Source of the DNA: Vanessa cardui | Lineage: Eukaryota > Arthropoda > Insecta > Lepidoptera > Nymphalidae | Assembly (NCBI RefSeq): GCF_905220365.1 | Contig: NC_061152.1 | Span: 3,461,001 to 3,525,000, forward strand | Direction of reading: 5' to 3' | Length of the DNA: 64,000 bases | Shown here: piece after piece, positions 34,301 through 49,500 of the stretch | Layout: the number at the start of each line of letters is the position of its first letter | Position numbering within the stretch: the stretch's first letter is position 1 | Program-made: the position numbers and the translations under genes | Notes under the pieces: model-generated | Told to the model about the DNA's origin: nothing | The model's input: only the letters and a program-made list of their open reading frames with translations | Databases searched by the model: none

Positions 34301-37300
34301 TGCTCTTGAACTTGGCGAGGTGAGCTTCGAGCTTCGGCTCGACTTGCAGCGCGGTCGCGTGCTTGTAGTACTTCAGGAAGGCCCAGAACTTTTCCAGACC
34401 GTACAATTGACCTGTAACGAAACATTAAATAATTAATTACAAATGTGAATGCGTCTAAGCTTAACAGATGATTGCGGGTTCAAACCCAGTCAAGCACCAC
34501 TATATATATGTGCTTAATTTGTGTTTGTAATTCATCTCGAGCTCGGCGGTGAAGGAAAACATCGTGAGGAAACCTGCATGTGTCTAATTTCATAGAAATT
34601 CTGCCACATGTGTATTTCATTCCTCATAAGAACAGCGTTCTGGAATATGTTCCAAAACCTCCTCGAAGGGACAGGATGCCATTTCCCAAAAGTGGGACCG
34701 TTTTACAAAGTCTATACTTTAATTATATAATTATTATAGTCGCTTGACGAGATTCCTTTATCCATGAAATTGGCTATACCGATTAAAAAAAACAAAAACA
34801 AAAGCGCGCGAAACTGTAACAAACTGAAACTTAATTTCATCTTAATGAACAGCTGTTTTGACGACCTCCGTGGTCGAGTGGTGTCTACACCGGTTTTCAT
34901 GGGTACGCCACTCCGAGGTCCCGGGTTCGATTCCCGGCCGAGTCAATGTAAGATTATCATTGGTTTTCTATGTTGTCTTGTGTCTGGGTGTTTGTACCGT
35001 CGTTACTTCTGATTTTCCATACCACAAGTGCTTTAGCTACTTACATTGGGATTGGTGAGTAATGTATGTGATGTTGTCTCATATTTATATTTATTTATAA
35101 TATCATTCGTCGTACCTTTCTCGTAGTCGGCGAGCGTCTCGGCCTGGAAGTGTTGGTAGAGTTCCGGGCGGAACTTTCGCTCGAGACCGTACGAGTAGAA
35201 ACGGAAGAGGCACTCTAACCCGTAGCGGAAACCGGCCGACGCGTCCTCGTTGGCCAGTGTCCTGGTGACAGAAAAAAAAAAAAAAAAACAACAATTAGAC
35301 ACACAATGTTGTCTTAAATTTTCCCGATTATTACACATTGAAATAAAACTAGTTACAACGGATCTAAAGATACAGTCAGTGCCTTCTGCGTGCAACCGGA
35401 ACGTTACTCAAGATACCAATTGAGAAATCGTTGGCGGTAGTTGTCAATAATATTTCTTTTGTTCTCCAAATAGACAAATGTCACCTTAGTCTACCCGTGA
35501 CATCGAAACGTCGGGATGTTAAAAACAATTATTATACGCGATTCAAATCCGTTATAACTAGTTTTATTTCAATTAGACACAGATAATAAAACTCAGCATA
35601 CTAATCATTGCATAGTATAAAACAAAGTCGCTCACCGCTATGTTTCTGATCTTAAAATCAACGTTGCGGATTTTGATGCGGCATTTTTAATAGATAAGAG
35701 TGATTCGAGAGGAAGATTTTTGTATATAATACACGGACAATATAGTAAAGAAACACTGATAATTTTAGAAGTTTCTAATGTTATGTCTTAAATAAACATA
35801 TTCTATAGTATATTTTGGTGTCAGCATTGCACTCGTGCGAAGAGGGGGCGGGTCGCTAATAATAGTATAGGTGGGCATCATTGTTCGTAGAAATTACCGG
35901 TAGGCAATATTAAGCATTCCTTACGAGGCCAATGGCAAATTGTAAACGCCATTATGGTATCACACCGTATAGTACGACACATCTCAGATATAGCATCGGC
36001 AAAATTCATAAAACCGATCACATCTGGATTGAGTGCGCTAACTCGTAATATCATATAAGCTAATATATTCGTCAATTCGCCGCGTCGCTTTACACGCACT
36101 CGCTGTCTCGGGTCGAACTGACGCGGGAATCTATAGCGACGAATAGCGTCGAGTGGCGCGATAGGGAGCTGTTTCTGTTGGTTGTGTGAATCGGCAGTGA
36201 TCGGTTTTATTAAATTTACCGATGCTACATCTAAGTTGTGTCGTACTATACTTGAATTTACATCTTACTTTTTTTAATAGAATATGATGATGGTGTTTCG
36301 AAAAACTATAAATAAAAAGCACAGGCATACCTAAATTCGTTGTACATGGTTCTGTTGAAGTGGTCCCGTAGGAAGAACGACCAGAATCTGAACAGCGTGT
36401 TCATTTCCTGAGACTGGCCGATACCGAGCTTCTTGCGTTCTGGAAATGTGACAAATATTACTTATAGTTATATAATAAACTAATAAAGGGTGTGTCACAC
36501 TATCGTACTTATAGTTATATAATAAACTAATAAAGTGTGTGTCACACTATCGTAGTGAGGGTTCCGTACTATTTAATACAATTAACATGACTTTGTATTC
36601 TTAAATGTTGAAAAAAAAGTAACTACTGAGTTTCTTGTCAGTTCGTCACGGTATAATCTACTCTCCGAAACGGTGGTAGCCTGGGACCTTTCATTTATTA
36701 CGCAAGATAATTTTCGCTAGTTTTTAACTCCCTCCCTCCCTACAATAAGGAAAGGCCAACCCCTCCCCCCTTTCTTAATACTTATTACATAATAATCTAA
36801 AGGAAAAATTGCTTATTTTTTTGATCTTACGTCAAATCTATCGAAACTCCTTCCCACCCCCTAACCAGGCAACATAAGATATGGTCAATGAACTCTCCCC
36901 CCTAAATCGTCTGACGTAATAAATGAATGGCTCCTTCACATAATACAGTTGTTAAATGACGATTCAAGAGTGCTTGTAGAATCCTACTGGAATAAAGTAT
37001 ATTTTGATTTTGACGTATAACGTTCAGTTACTTACCCTTGAGACAAACTCTCCCCCCTAAATCGTCATACGTAATAAATGAATAGCCCCTTCACATAATA
37101 CAGTTGTTAAATGACGATTCAAAAGTGCTTGTAGAAGCCTACTGGAATAAAGTATATTTTGATTTTGACGTATAACGTTCAGTTACTTACCCTTAAGACA
37201 AACTCTCCCCCCTAAATCGTCTTACGTAATAAATGAATGGTTCCTTCACATAACACAGTTGTTAAATGACGATTCAAACGTGCTTGTAAAGGCCTACTTG

Positions 37301-40300
37301 AGTAAAGTGTATTTCGATTTTGACATATAACGTTCAGTTACTTACCCTTAACACAAACTCTCCCCCCTAAATCGTCTTACGTAATAAATGAATGGTTCCT
37401 TCACATAACACAGTTGTTAAATGACGATTCAAAAGTGCTTGTAAATATCTACTTGAATGAAGTATATTCTGATTTTAACATATCGCGATTCAGATACTCA
37501 CCCTTAAGACACCTGGAGTGGTACTTGTGGTAGGCCTGCTGGGTGAAATGGTTCTCGCGCAGGAGTCCGTGGCTCGGGTGGTGGAAGGCGGGCAGCGACT
37601 GCGGCACCGAGCCGCACGACGAGCCCAGCGTCGGGGACGTACCCAGCGACGAACTGGAACACAAAATATACTTCAATTAATATTGGAGTTAAATCTACTA
37701 CATCATCATCCTCCGACCCTTATCCCAATTTTATTCGGGGTCGGCACAGCATGTCTTCTCCTTCCATACTTCTCTGTCAGACGTCATCTCGCAAGTAACA
37801 TTCTTTCTAGCCATATCGCCTAAATAAATAGTTAAATCTACTACATATATACATATATTCAGCAGATCTCATATAATAGAGACATAGAAACAGCCAGTAA
37901 ATATCCCATTGCTGGGTTAAGGCCTCATCTCCCTTTTGACGAGAACGTTAGAAGTATGTTCTACGCTGCTTGAATGCACGTGGGAGAATTTCGTTGAAAT
38001 TAGACACATGCAAGTTTTTTTGCGATGTTTTCCTTCACCGCCGATCTCGAGATTAATTAGAAACACATATTAATCACATGAAAATTCGGTGGTGGTGCTT
38101 GCCTGGATTTGAACTTGCAGTCTCTCTTTTCTGAGTTATCTTTTTTTTTATGCTACAGGTTTTCGGACGAGCATATGGACCACCTGATGGTAAGTGGTCA
38201 CCACCGCTCATAGAAATATTTACCATCGCCAATGCGCCAACAACCTTGGGAACTAAGACGTTATACGGTTACGTCCCCCGTGCCTCTAGTTACACTGTCT
38301 CACTCACCCTTCAAATCGGAACACAACAATACTAAGTACTGTTATTTGGCGGTAGAATATCTGATCGATAGGTGTTACCTACCCAGACGGGCTCGCACAG
38401 AGCCCTACCACCAAGTAAGTATTATGTTTACTTACAATAAAGATTATTATCGAACTATAATAGATAAACGAGCATATCCTACCCGGTACTGTCGCGATGC
38501 GAGCGCTTGTGTTCGCGGACGTCCATGATCCAGCCCACGTGGTGCTCCACCGGCGGGTTGAGGCTGTGCCGGGTCTTGTGCTTCCTGCTGCTTCTGGAAT
38601 TGTAACGGTTCCAGGTAAATATAAGGACGTAGTAGACAAAAACTTTAGGTCAACAACAACAACAGCCTGTAAATTCCCACTGCTGGGCTAAAGGCCTCCT
38701 CTCCCTTTGAGGAGAAGGTTTGGAACATATTCCACTACGCTGTTCCAAAGCGGGTTGGTGGAATACACATGTGGCAGAATTTCTATGAATTTTGTTACAT
38801 GCAGGTTTCCTCACGATGTTTTCCTTCACCGCTGAGCACGAGATGAATTATAAAGACAAATTAAGCATAAAAATCAGCGGTGCTTGCCTGGGTTTGAACC
38901 CGCAATCATCGGTTAAGATACACGCGTTCTAACCACTGGACCATCTCGACTCTTTAACAAGTTTAGGTCGTTTGAGGCAAATTCAACGACCTAGGTCATC
39001 TGATAGTATGGGGTCTGGTGTATGGATAACTTTTTCTCACCTTACTATCACAACATATGGAAAGCGATGTTAAGATGCAAGTACTTAGTAGTCAGAAGCC
39101 CTCAGCTCGATTCGAGGACGGAGGTCAGTAGTTTCATCAACGTTCAAAACGCCATTAATTTGCAAATTCGAAGTTAAATTAAGTTATTACAGATAACCCA
39201 AGCTATCTCGATCTCGACCAATAAGATCGCGTCATTTTCCTGTCAAATTTCCTGTTAATTTGTCCTTTCTCCTCTTATCGTTGGAATTAAATAATATTAC
39301 AAATGTGAAAGTAACTCTGTCTGTCTGTCTGTCTGTCTATCTATCGCTCTTTAACGACAAAACCGCTGAACCGAATTAGATGAAATTCGGTATGAAGCAA
39401 ACTTAAACTCCAGGAAAGGACATAGGCTACTTTTTTGCCTGACACGTGACAATCAACAGCCTAAAACACGAGCAAAGCCAATGTTATAGATTTTTTTTTA
39501 TTTAATTTACAACATCCACAGGCTCGCAGATACCCGTGCCTTGTTTTACATTTTATATTAAATAACATTTTGGCGTTTTATATTTTATACTAGACATCAG
39601 CAGATCTTCGCTGGAAATCATTCTTGGTTAATATTATAGATTAACCAATCTCTCCAAACCACTTGCTGTCAAATGACGTTTGTTTGGCCTTTCTGCTCTT
39701 ATGGGGGGGAATGGAGTATAAATGGGGTCGTAAGGCCGACTCACATGACGTCAGTGGCGTGCGGGTCCTTGTTCGCGGCGTAGAAGCGCGCCGTACGGCG
39801 CGGACGCATCTTGCCGCCTCCCTCCTGAGTTTGCTCCACGGCCTATAATCACGTACAATTTATTATTATTATTTTAAAGTAAAACGCAGATTTCAACACT
39901 CTATTCAGGGCTAAGATCGATCTATATCATCCTACAACAACAGCTTATAAATTTCCCACTGCTGGGCTAAAGCCTCCTATCCGTTTGAGGAAAGGGTTCG
40001 GAACGGGTTGGGGGATATATCGTCCTAGTCTATATTAAGTCTGACTTGGAATCGGCAATTAATCCAGTTAATTGATTTTGTAAACAATAGGCTATTTGAC
40101 AATGCAAAAAATTATTGTAATCAGTGTATATTATGAATTTAAAAATAGTTATTTACTAATGTAAGTTGAAAGTTAATTTATTCCAAAATCCATAAATAAA
40201 AATGCATTTTCTGAAACGTTTGTCACGTGACACAAATCGCTCCTGATTGGCCGGACTTATGATGAAGTCACTTTCTTGTAAACCTTGCTTTTCTACTATA

Positions 40301-43300
40301 TGTACCACAGATTAAAATACAGAAAAGTGACGTCATCGCCCCATTCCAGCGCCATATTGTCCAAGTAGCGTTTTTGCGCGCTATTTAAATATGGAATATG
40401 TACTAATAATAAAAAACACAACTTTTACTGGGTTTCTTAACTTCTACTAAATAATATAAAATGGATTTTAAAAACCAGTCAAATAGCCAATTGTATCTTA
40501 TATTAATAATAGTACTGGATAATGGAATGATTATACTGTGGTCATACGATACATGCTTAAAAGATCACGAATCGTTCTGTTGGTCAGGCGTGTGTTAATC
40601 TCAGGCTTGGGTATATAAAAAAATATGGGCTATTTCTGTTCTGAGTCTCAAAACTTGGAATACCACTTTGATCTTCTCCCAACTGTATCGTCCCATCGGA
40701 TTATGAGTAAAGATAATATAATAATAAATAAATATGAGACAACATCATAAACATTATATCATAAATCTAGAACACGCCTAAGTTGAGTTAATATATTTGA
40801 ACTCAAACTCGTGTTATGGAAAATCAGAAGTAACGACCCAAGACAACATTGAAAACTAATGTACATTTTCCACATCGACACCGGGAATCGAACCCGAATC
40901 CTCGGTGAGTAACCATGACAACCGGTGTACACACTATCATCCCATTGAATGGAGTGTAGTATATCTATGCGACCGAGTCTCTGGTAGGTGTGGTGGGGGG
41001 AGGGGTTAGGGGTAGCGGTGTGGCGTACCCATTACAACCGGCGTACACACTATCCCACAACACACCCCGGATTGTAGTGAATATATCTATGCGACCGAGT
41101 CTGTGGTAGTTGTAGTGGGGGGGGGGGGTGTGAAGAGGGGTTAGGGGGGTGTACTTACGGGGCGCGGCGGGGGTGGCGGCGGTTCGCTGGGGTTGCAGTG
41201 GCGCTCGGCGGGCGCGGCCGCCTCGAACTGCTCGCGCGATATCAGCGACACCGTGCGGTACTGCGGCGTGCTGCTGTACGACTGCGCACACAGACACACA
41301 TCACATGCATACAACAACAACAACAACAACAACAGCCTGTAAATTCCCACTGCTGGGCTAAAGGCCTCCTCTCCCTTTGAGGAGAAGGTTGGTGGAATAC
41401 ACATGTGGCAGAATTTCTATGAAATTTCTCACATGCAGGTTTCCTCACGATGTTTTCCCTCACCGCTGAGCACGAGATGAATTATAAAGACAAATTAAGC
41501 ACATGAATTAGCGGTGCTTGCCTGGGCTTGAACCCGTAATCATCGGTTAAGATGCACGCGTTCTAACCACTGGGCCATCTCGACTCATGACATGACACAT
41601 GCATACACTTGCACATAAAGCCTATTGCCTGCCTAAGTACTGTGTGTACAAGCTATAGTCTGAATTGGAGTATCGATCACTAAAATTATTTCAAAGTAAA
41701 TAAATATATAACCTCTTTGCTAACAACTCAACTGTACAAACAGTTATCAATTAATATATCTATATTTTCAATACAACACTATTCCATTTAAGTATTTGTA
41801 ACATTTTAAATTAACATCCGAAATTTTAGATAACAGTTTCATCTGAATTCAAAACGCAATAGACTATTTGACAATGAGAAAAATAAGTGTCAATTATTGT
41901 AATCAGTATATACGTGGAATTAATACCTGTTGACTACCAAACAGGATATATTAATTTAAATAATTGTATTAACTAACATGACTGTATTTTTTTTAAATGT
42001 TGAAATAGAGTAACTACTGAGTTTCTTGCCGGTTCTTCTCGATAGAATCTACTTTCACTTAATTGTAAAATGACGATTCAAATGTGCTCGTAAAAGCCTT
42101 CTTGAATGAAGTATATTTTGATTTTGATACAAAATCACAAGTATAACTATTTTGTGGTGGTATATAAGACCAAAGGATGGTACCACTTGCATAGAGTCCT
42201 ATCACCAAGTCTAAGCTTTATTAATATTGACATTCTCTATGTAATTTTTGTTTTATTTAAAAATTAAACTCACCGATGAAAATTCATTCCATAGGTCCTC
42301 TTCATAGCGTCTGAGACCATCCGTGATCACCTGCAAATAGAAAAATACACATATATTAATAAACTAGTATTCGCCTGATGGTTCACTTGTATTTTCGAGG
42401 TTGGTAGTCTACAAAATTATAGACTATGTCGTTATTCTGATGTATGAGCTACATTTTTGTCGGGTTTCATAATTTTTAGTCATTTGTACGTGTAACTGGT
42501 TACTCATAGGACAATTCTAACAACATTTAAATAAAACTAGTTATTACGGATTTTAATCGCGTAGACCCGTAACCACGAACGCTGTAAAGTGCTCGAAACG
42601 TCGGGATGTCAAAAATAATTAATATACGCGATAAAATCCGTAATAACTTGTTTTATTTAAATGTGTAATAATCGCGAAAATTTAAGACAACATTATCTAA
42701 CAACATTTCTATACTAGCTGAAACAAAGGGTTGGAGATGGTTTGAATCCCATTCCACCACGCTACTCTAATACAGGTTAGTGAACACACTAGAGAAGATA
42801 CGTCAACCACACGTCTTCCAATACCACATTTTGAGTAAAAGGTTAAAAGGATATTCCACCACGCTGCTCCACTGCGGGTTGGTGAATACACATGTGACAG
42901 AATTTCTTTGGAATTAGACACAGGCAGGTTTCCTCCGAGTCGAGATGGCCCAGTGGTTAGAACGTGTGCATCTTAACCGATGACTGCGGGTTCAAACCCA
43001 GCCAAGCACCGCAGATTCATGTGCTTAATTTGTCTTTATCATATATTTATCATTCATCTCGTGCTCAGTGGTGAAGGAAAACATCGTGAGGAAACCTGTA
43101 TGTGACAAATTTCATAGAAATTCTGCCACATGTGTATTCCACGAACCCGCATTGGAAGGAGAGGCCTTTAACTCAGCAGTGGGAATTTACAGGCTGATGT
43201 TGTTAGGTCTCTCTGGACTATCTTGGCTATGTACTGCACACACCTGCTCCAAGTCCTGAGTGATCTTGGTGCGCGTCGCCCAGTCGCCCTGGCGGTCGTG

Positions 43301-46300
43301 GCCGTCGTGCTTGGGCTGGCGGGTGGCCGTCTGCGTCACGATGAGCAGCCTGCCGATATCGCGGTCCGACAGCTCCAGGTCGGACTCCTCGTCAGACCTG
43401 AGAACACACACACATCAAAACGTTAATGTTACCTAATATATACTAGCTGAAACTGCGACTTTTCCCGTGCGAAGCTTACAAAGTACAAAAGGTTGAAGGT
43501 TTGGATTATTTTCCACCACGCTACTCTTATTCGGGTTAGTTGATACACAGGAGAAGAAACGTCAACGTCCTCACGATGTCTTCCATTACCACATTTTGAG
43601 GAGAGTTAGTGGTTGATTCACAAATGGCAATATTTGATTGAAATTAGACACATATAATAAAATTGGAATGTCTATAATATTAAAATAACCGCTTTTTGTA
43701 CATGCATATGTATGTACAAACTTTTCGTCTGTTTGTTCCGGCTAATCTTTGAAACGGCCGGACCGATTTTTACGGGACTTTTACTAGCATTTAGATGATG
43801 TCACCAGGAGTAACTTAGGCTACGAAAATTATTTCTTTTTGTTCTTCAGGTACTCGTGAATACAATTTCAATCAGTTTCAGATGCGACCATGGATAGAAA
43901 TTTATTTAACATTATCTATTTGTTTTGTATCGTTTCAATTAGAATATCAAATTTTATTATAACAATAATAATAAATATGAGACAACATCACATACATTAC
44001 TCTGATCTCAATGTAAGTAGCTAACGCACTTGTGTTGTGGAACATCAGAAGTAATGATACCACAAACACCTATGCCCAAGACGACATAGAAAACTAATGA
44101 TAATATACATTTACTCGACCGGGAATCGAACCCGGGACCTCTATGAATTTGATTTAATTTGCAAGCTAATTATTTAGTATTGTGTATATAAGCAGCTCTG
44201 ATATCCAATGCGCTTATTTTTATTTAATTTTTTAATTTTATTATATAGGTTGATGGTAAGTGGTCACCATCACCCATAGACAATGGCGCTGTAAGAAACA
44301 TTTACCATTCCTTACATCGTCAATGCGCCACCAAACTTGGGAACTAAGATGTCATGTCCCTTGTGCCTGTATTTACACTGGCTCACCCTTCACATCGGAA
44401 CACAACCATACTGAGTACTGTTGTTTGGCGGTAGAATAACTGATGAGTTGGTGCTACCTACCCAGATACTTGCACAAAGGCCTACCACCAAGTGTAGTAT
44501 ATATATATATAGTTGGGAACTAAGATGCTATGTCCCTTGTGCCTGTAGTTATACTGTCTCACCCTTCAAACCGGAACACAACAATAGTGATTACTGTTAT
44601 TTGGCGGTAGAATAACTGATGAGTGGGTGCTACCTACCCAGATACTTGCACAAAGGCCTACCAGCAAGTGTAGTATATAATAATAATAATAAATATGAGA
44701 CAACATCACATACATTACTCTGATCCCAATGTAAGTAGCTAACGCACTTGTGTTGTGGAACATCAGAAGTAATGATACCACCAACACCCATGCCCAAGAC
44801 GACATAGAAAACTAATGGTAATCTACATCGACTCGGCCGGGAATCGAACCCGGGACCTCAGAGTGGCGTACCCATGAAAACCGGTGTACACACCACTCGA
44901 CCATGGAGGTCGTCGAAAATGTATAGGTAGTATGGGGGTGCACTGACCAAGCGTCCGTGAAGGTGTTGTGTCTGGGCGGCGGCAGGTCGAGCTCCTCGTC
45001 GAGCTGGAAGTGTAACTCCTCGCGCGGCTCGTCCTCGGCCGGCGCGGGCGGCGCGGCGCGCTCGCGCGACCCCGCCTTCGAGCGACGCTTCACCTGCACA
45101 CGCACACACACTCAGCTACCGTTAACAGACAGAGACCTGATAGTGCTCTCTCTTTCTAACCGCTTCTCATATATAGTACGACACAAGTTAGATGCCTTCG
45201 ATCGACGCTTCACCTGCACACGCACACACACTCAGCTACCGTTAACAGACAGAGAGGCCTGGTAGTGCTCTCTCTTTCTGACCGCTTCTCATATATAGTA
45301 CGACACAAGTTAGATGTCGTCGAGCGACGCTTCACCTGCACACACGCACACGCACACACACTCACTCAGGTACCGCCGGCAGACAGAGACGCCTGATAGT
45401 GCTCTCTCTTTCTGTCTACTTCTCATATACACGATTTTTGTTAATATCGAAATTCACAATAGAAGAGTTTAGAAAGGCAAGAGACGAATATTTTAAATAC
45501 TTTATCGAACCTAACAAAAAGTACCCTAAAAGACTTATTCTATACTAATAAAAATAAATCATTTATTTTCAGAATATAGGTTAATCTTATCTTATTTTGG
45601 AACTATTGTCCTACACAGTTTACTGTTACTTTAATACAATAAATAATAATAAAGTGTTTAATATCAAACCACATCTACCTCGGTCCAGACGTCAGGATCG
45701 ACTTTCTCGAGGCTCGCTTGACCGTCTTGAACATTCGACTTTTCAGAATTCGGTTCCTCTGAAAAGATATAAAATATTAATAAACAACAAGAAACATAAT
45801 TTCATAATTTCTTAACAACTACGCTACGCAGATCTATTGTATTTGTTACACAGTTATATGTATATTTGGAGTCGAGATGGCCCAGTGGTTAGAATGCGTA
45901 CATCTTAACCAATGATTGCTGTGCTGATGATTCATCCTATATTTCGTCGGCGAAGGAAAATATTCTGAGGAAACCAACATGGGTCCAATTTCAACAAAAG
46001 TCTGCCCGCTATCCATCACATTGTTCCAATGCGGCTTGGTTCCACCAATAAGATACTTAATAACCTTCTCTTCAATGGAAGAGGCATTAGCAACAACAGT
46101 CTGTAAATTCCCACTGCTGGGCTAAAGGCCTCCTCTCCCATTGAGGAGAAGGTTTTGGAACATATTCCACCACGCTGTTCCAATGCGGGTTGGTGGAATA
46201 CACATGTGGCAGAATTTCTATGAAATTTGTCACATGCAGGTTTCCTCACGATGATTTCCTTCACCGCTGAGCACGAGATGAATTATATAGACAAATCAAG

Positions 46301-46549
46301 CACATGAATCAGCGGTGCTCGTCTGGGTTTGAACCCGCAATCATCGGTTAATATGCACGCGTTCTAACCACTGGGCCATCTCGAATCAGAGATGCATTAG
46401 CCCAATAGGAAATTTACAGGCTCACTATTATTATTTATTATGTATCCTTGCGCTTAACTGTGCAAAGTAAAATGATATTTTCAACCATTCTTAGTTATAT
46501 ATGTTAGTGTGTATCATAGCATATAAATTCCTACGAGTCAACGACAAAT

Positions 46550-46584
<35 letters not shown>

Positions 46585-49500
46585 TTACCGGCGCGTCTCG
46601 CTTGGGGCACGAACTCCGGCACATCTGGGTTGAGATGGTCGTGGGCCAATAGCGACGTTCGACCAGTTCGGAACATTCTGAAAACAAAAACGGTACATAT
46701 AATAATTCAATACTCAATGATATTCTAATAAACAGATATGTTATATCCATACTAAACAACAGAAAAATTGTGCCGCGCCGGGGACAGTTTATTTTACATT
46801 TCGTTACGAGTAAAAAGGATAGCTTGATAAAAACAATAAGTAAAAGGGATAACTAGAGGTTTTAATTACGCAGAACGTATTACGACGTAATTGTGATGTA
46901 TTATAACGTATTACTACGTAAAACGACTAAAGGCAAACGTCCCAATTTGAGACGTTTTCTAGTCTTCAATTTTTGCGCGTTAATGACATATCTGTTTACT
47001 ATAACATCATTGTCAATACCATTGAAAAATGTTGTCAAAATTAATGAACTGGCGACCCGGCCCGCTTATAATGCCAGCCGTTAATGATTTTTTCAAAGTC
47101 AAAGTCAAAAAACTTTATACAAAATAGAAGTGTTTACACATTCTTATTGATCGTCGAAAATCTACCACCGGTTCGCAATATAATACAGACCTGAGAAGAA
47201 CCGGCGAAAGAAACTCAGCGGGATTTTTTATTATAATGTCAATTAAGATTAGTATTAGAGATTAAGCTACAGATCAGTACCCGAGTAGTGTTTACCGACT
47301 TGGGTGTACCATTTTAACAGCTGTTGGTAGTGTATACGCAGTGTATTGTGGTGGTAAATACATTGGTGAAAAAGGCGTATTATTCGATACAAGATTTTGT
47401 AGATGATAAAAAAGCATGGAATTAATACCTGTTGACTTCCAGGCAGGATATATTAATTTAAATAATTGTATTAACTAACATGACTGTATTTTTTTTTAAA
47501 TGTTGAAAAAGAGTAACTACTGAGTTTCTTGCCGGTTCTAATCTACTTTCCGAACCGGTGGTAGCTTCACTTAATTGTTAAATGACGATTCAAAAGTGCT
47601 TGTAAAAGCCCACTTGAATAAAGTATACTTTGATTTTGATTTTTGATTTTTGATCAGTACCCGAGTAGTGTTTACCGACTTGGGTGTACCATTTTAACTG
47701 TTGGTAGTGTATACGTAGTGTGGTGACGGTACCTGGGCAGCGGTGGCGGTGGGACGGCACGCAACAAGCTGGATACGGGCGCCACCAGCGGACCACCCAT
47801 CGTCGCCAGCGGGAATATACCCACCATCTGCTTCTTGCGCCTGGAAGAGGGAACGAGATATGACAGGGTTATCAAATACGGATTTCATCTGAGAGGCAAC
47901 TGAGGAGAAAATATAGCTACGCGTCATGGGCGAAATGGTTTACGGGGCGTCTAATTATGTCCTGTATCTCCTTCTAGCAGGGGCTTTAAGTTGAATTGGA
48001 GGGGTTAAGAGGAATATCAAAATATATAGTTAACGAGTCTTACTGGTAAGCTTAAGAACTCCATTCCCTTTAGAAGACAATAAAATTAATAATTTATTCT
48101 CTTAAGGGAATGGAGTTTGAAAAATGGTCACATGCAAGTTTCTTCGCGATGTTTCCCTTCAACACCGCGTAAGACGTGAATATATAATTATTAACCAGGT
48201 AGACATAATGACTTCACTCCACCTGATGGTAAGACAAGTAGATAATGAAATTCCAAAAAAAATTGGAAAATCAGAAGAAACGATCTCACTACCGAGACAA
48301 AATTGGAAACTAATGAACTTTTACTACATCGACTTGGCCGGGAATCGAACCCGGGACTTCGGTGGCGTACCCATGAAAATTTCACACTACTTGATCACAG
48401 AGATCGTCTAAGCAATGCCTCTGATAGAGAATTGCATTTATTTTTGGTGCGACAAGGAAAACCTTAAATTTATTAGTAAGTCCACTAACCGTTTCTCCCC
48501 GGGTTTGTCTGCAACTTCAGGCTGTAGCGGGGGGTCATCGTTGGAGTCAACCTTCTCGCTCCCCTCTCTATCCTCGTCGATTTCCTTCTCCTCGGGGAGC
48601 GATGGTTCCTCTGGTGTCGGCTGAGGTTCCTGTGGAGTCGGTTTCTCTTCCTGTGCTATCGGCTCGGTTACCTCCGGAGCCGGTTCTGGTTCATCTGGTT
48701 TCGTTTCAACCACTTCCTCGGTTTCTGTGGCTGGTGAAATCTTCTTGTCCTCCGGTTCGACCGGCGTTGGTTTTTGCTGTGGAATTATATTGTTAAATTA
48801 AAACTCCATCGTTTTTGAAGTAAAAATAATATGAGGCTAATCGACAATTGAGGGTGAAATCATCAAAGATGCGTCAAGTTTGAGGATCTTTTATGACATA
48901 AAAGAGAAGAGAGATGTGACGTAGATAAATATATAGTATTCTATATATTATGCTATGGAGGATGAGATACAACGATACTATAGTGACGCGTACATCTCAT
49001 ACAATCCGTAAAAGCGACTTATCATTACAACATGTACTTAACAAATATAATAACATCTCACGTTACTCTGATCCTAATATAAGTAGCTAAAGCACTTGGG
49101 TTATGGACTACATCGATATGGCCGGGAATCGAACCTGGGACCACGGAGGTCGTCATGTGTATTAATTAAATTGTCAGCAATGGTTAACTATAGTTTGTTC
49201 GCGTTAAGAATGCAGTGAGTTGTCATTTTACTCCGCCCCCTGACCAATCAAATCTTTTTTAACAGCAGAAGGTGTATGCATATTTGTGTTAAAATTCCAA
49301 CAAATTATATTTGTTTTAAAGACTAAGTACAATGAATTTAAAAAATACACATTAAAATAAAAAATCAAATCGGTGTGTTTAATCAACAAAATTCTTAACA
49401 CTATATACAATCGTTTGCGAATCTTGCCATCGCGATGTAGAAATTTACATATTTTGACATAACGTCATCTAGTAGCTATAGGTTACATTAATTATTACGT

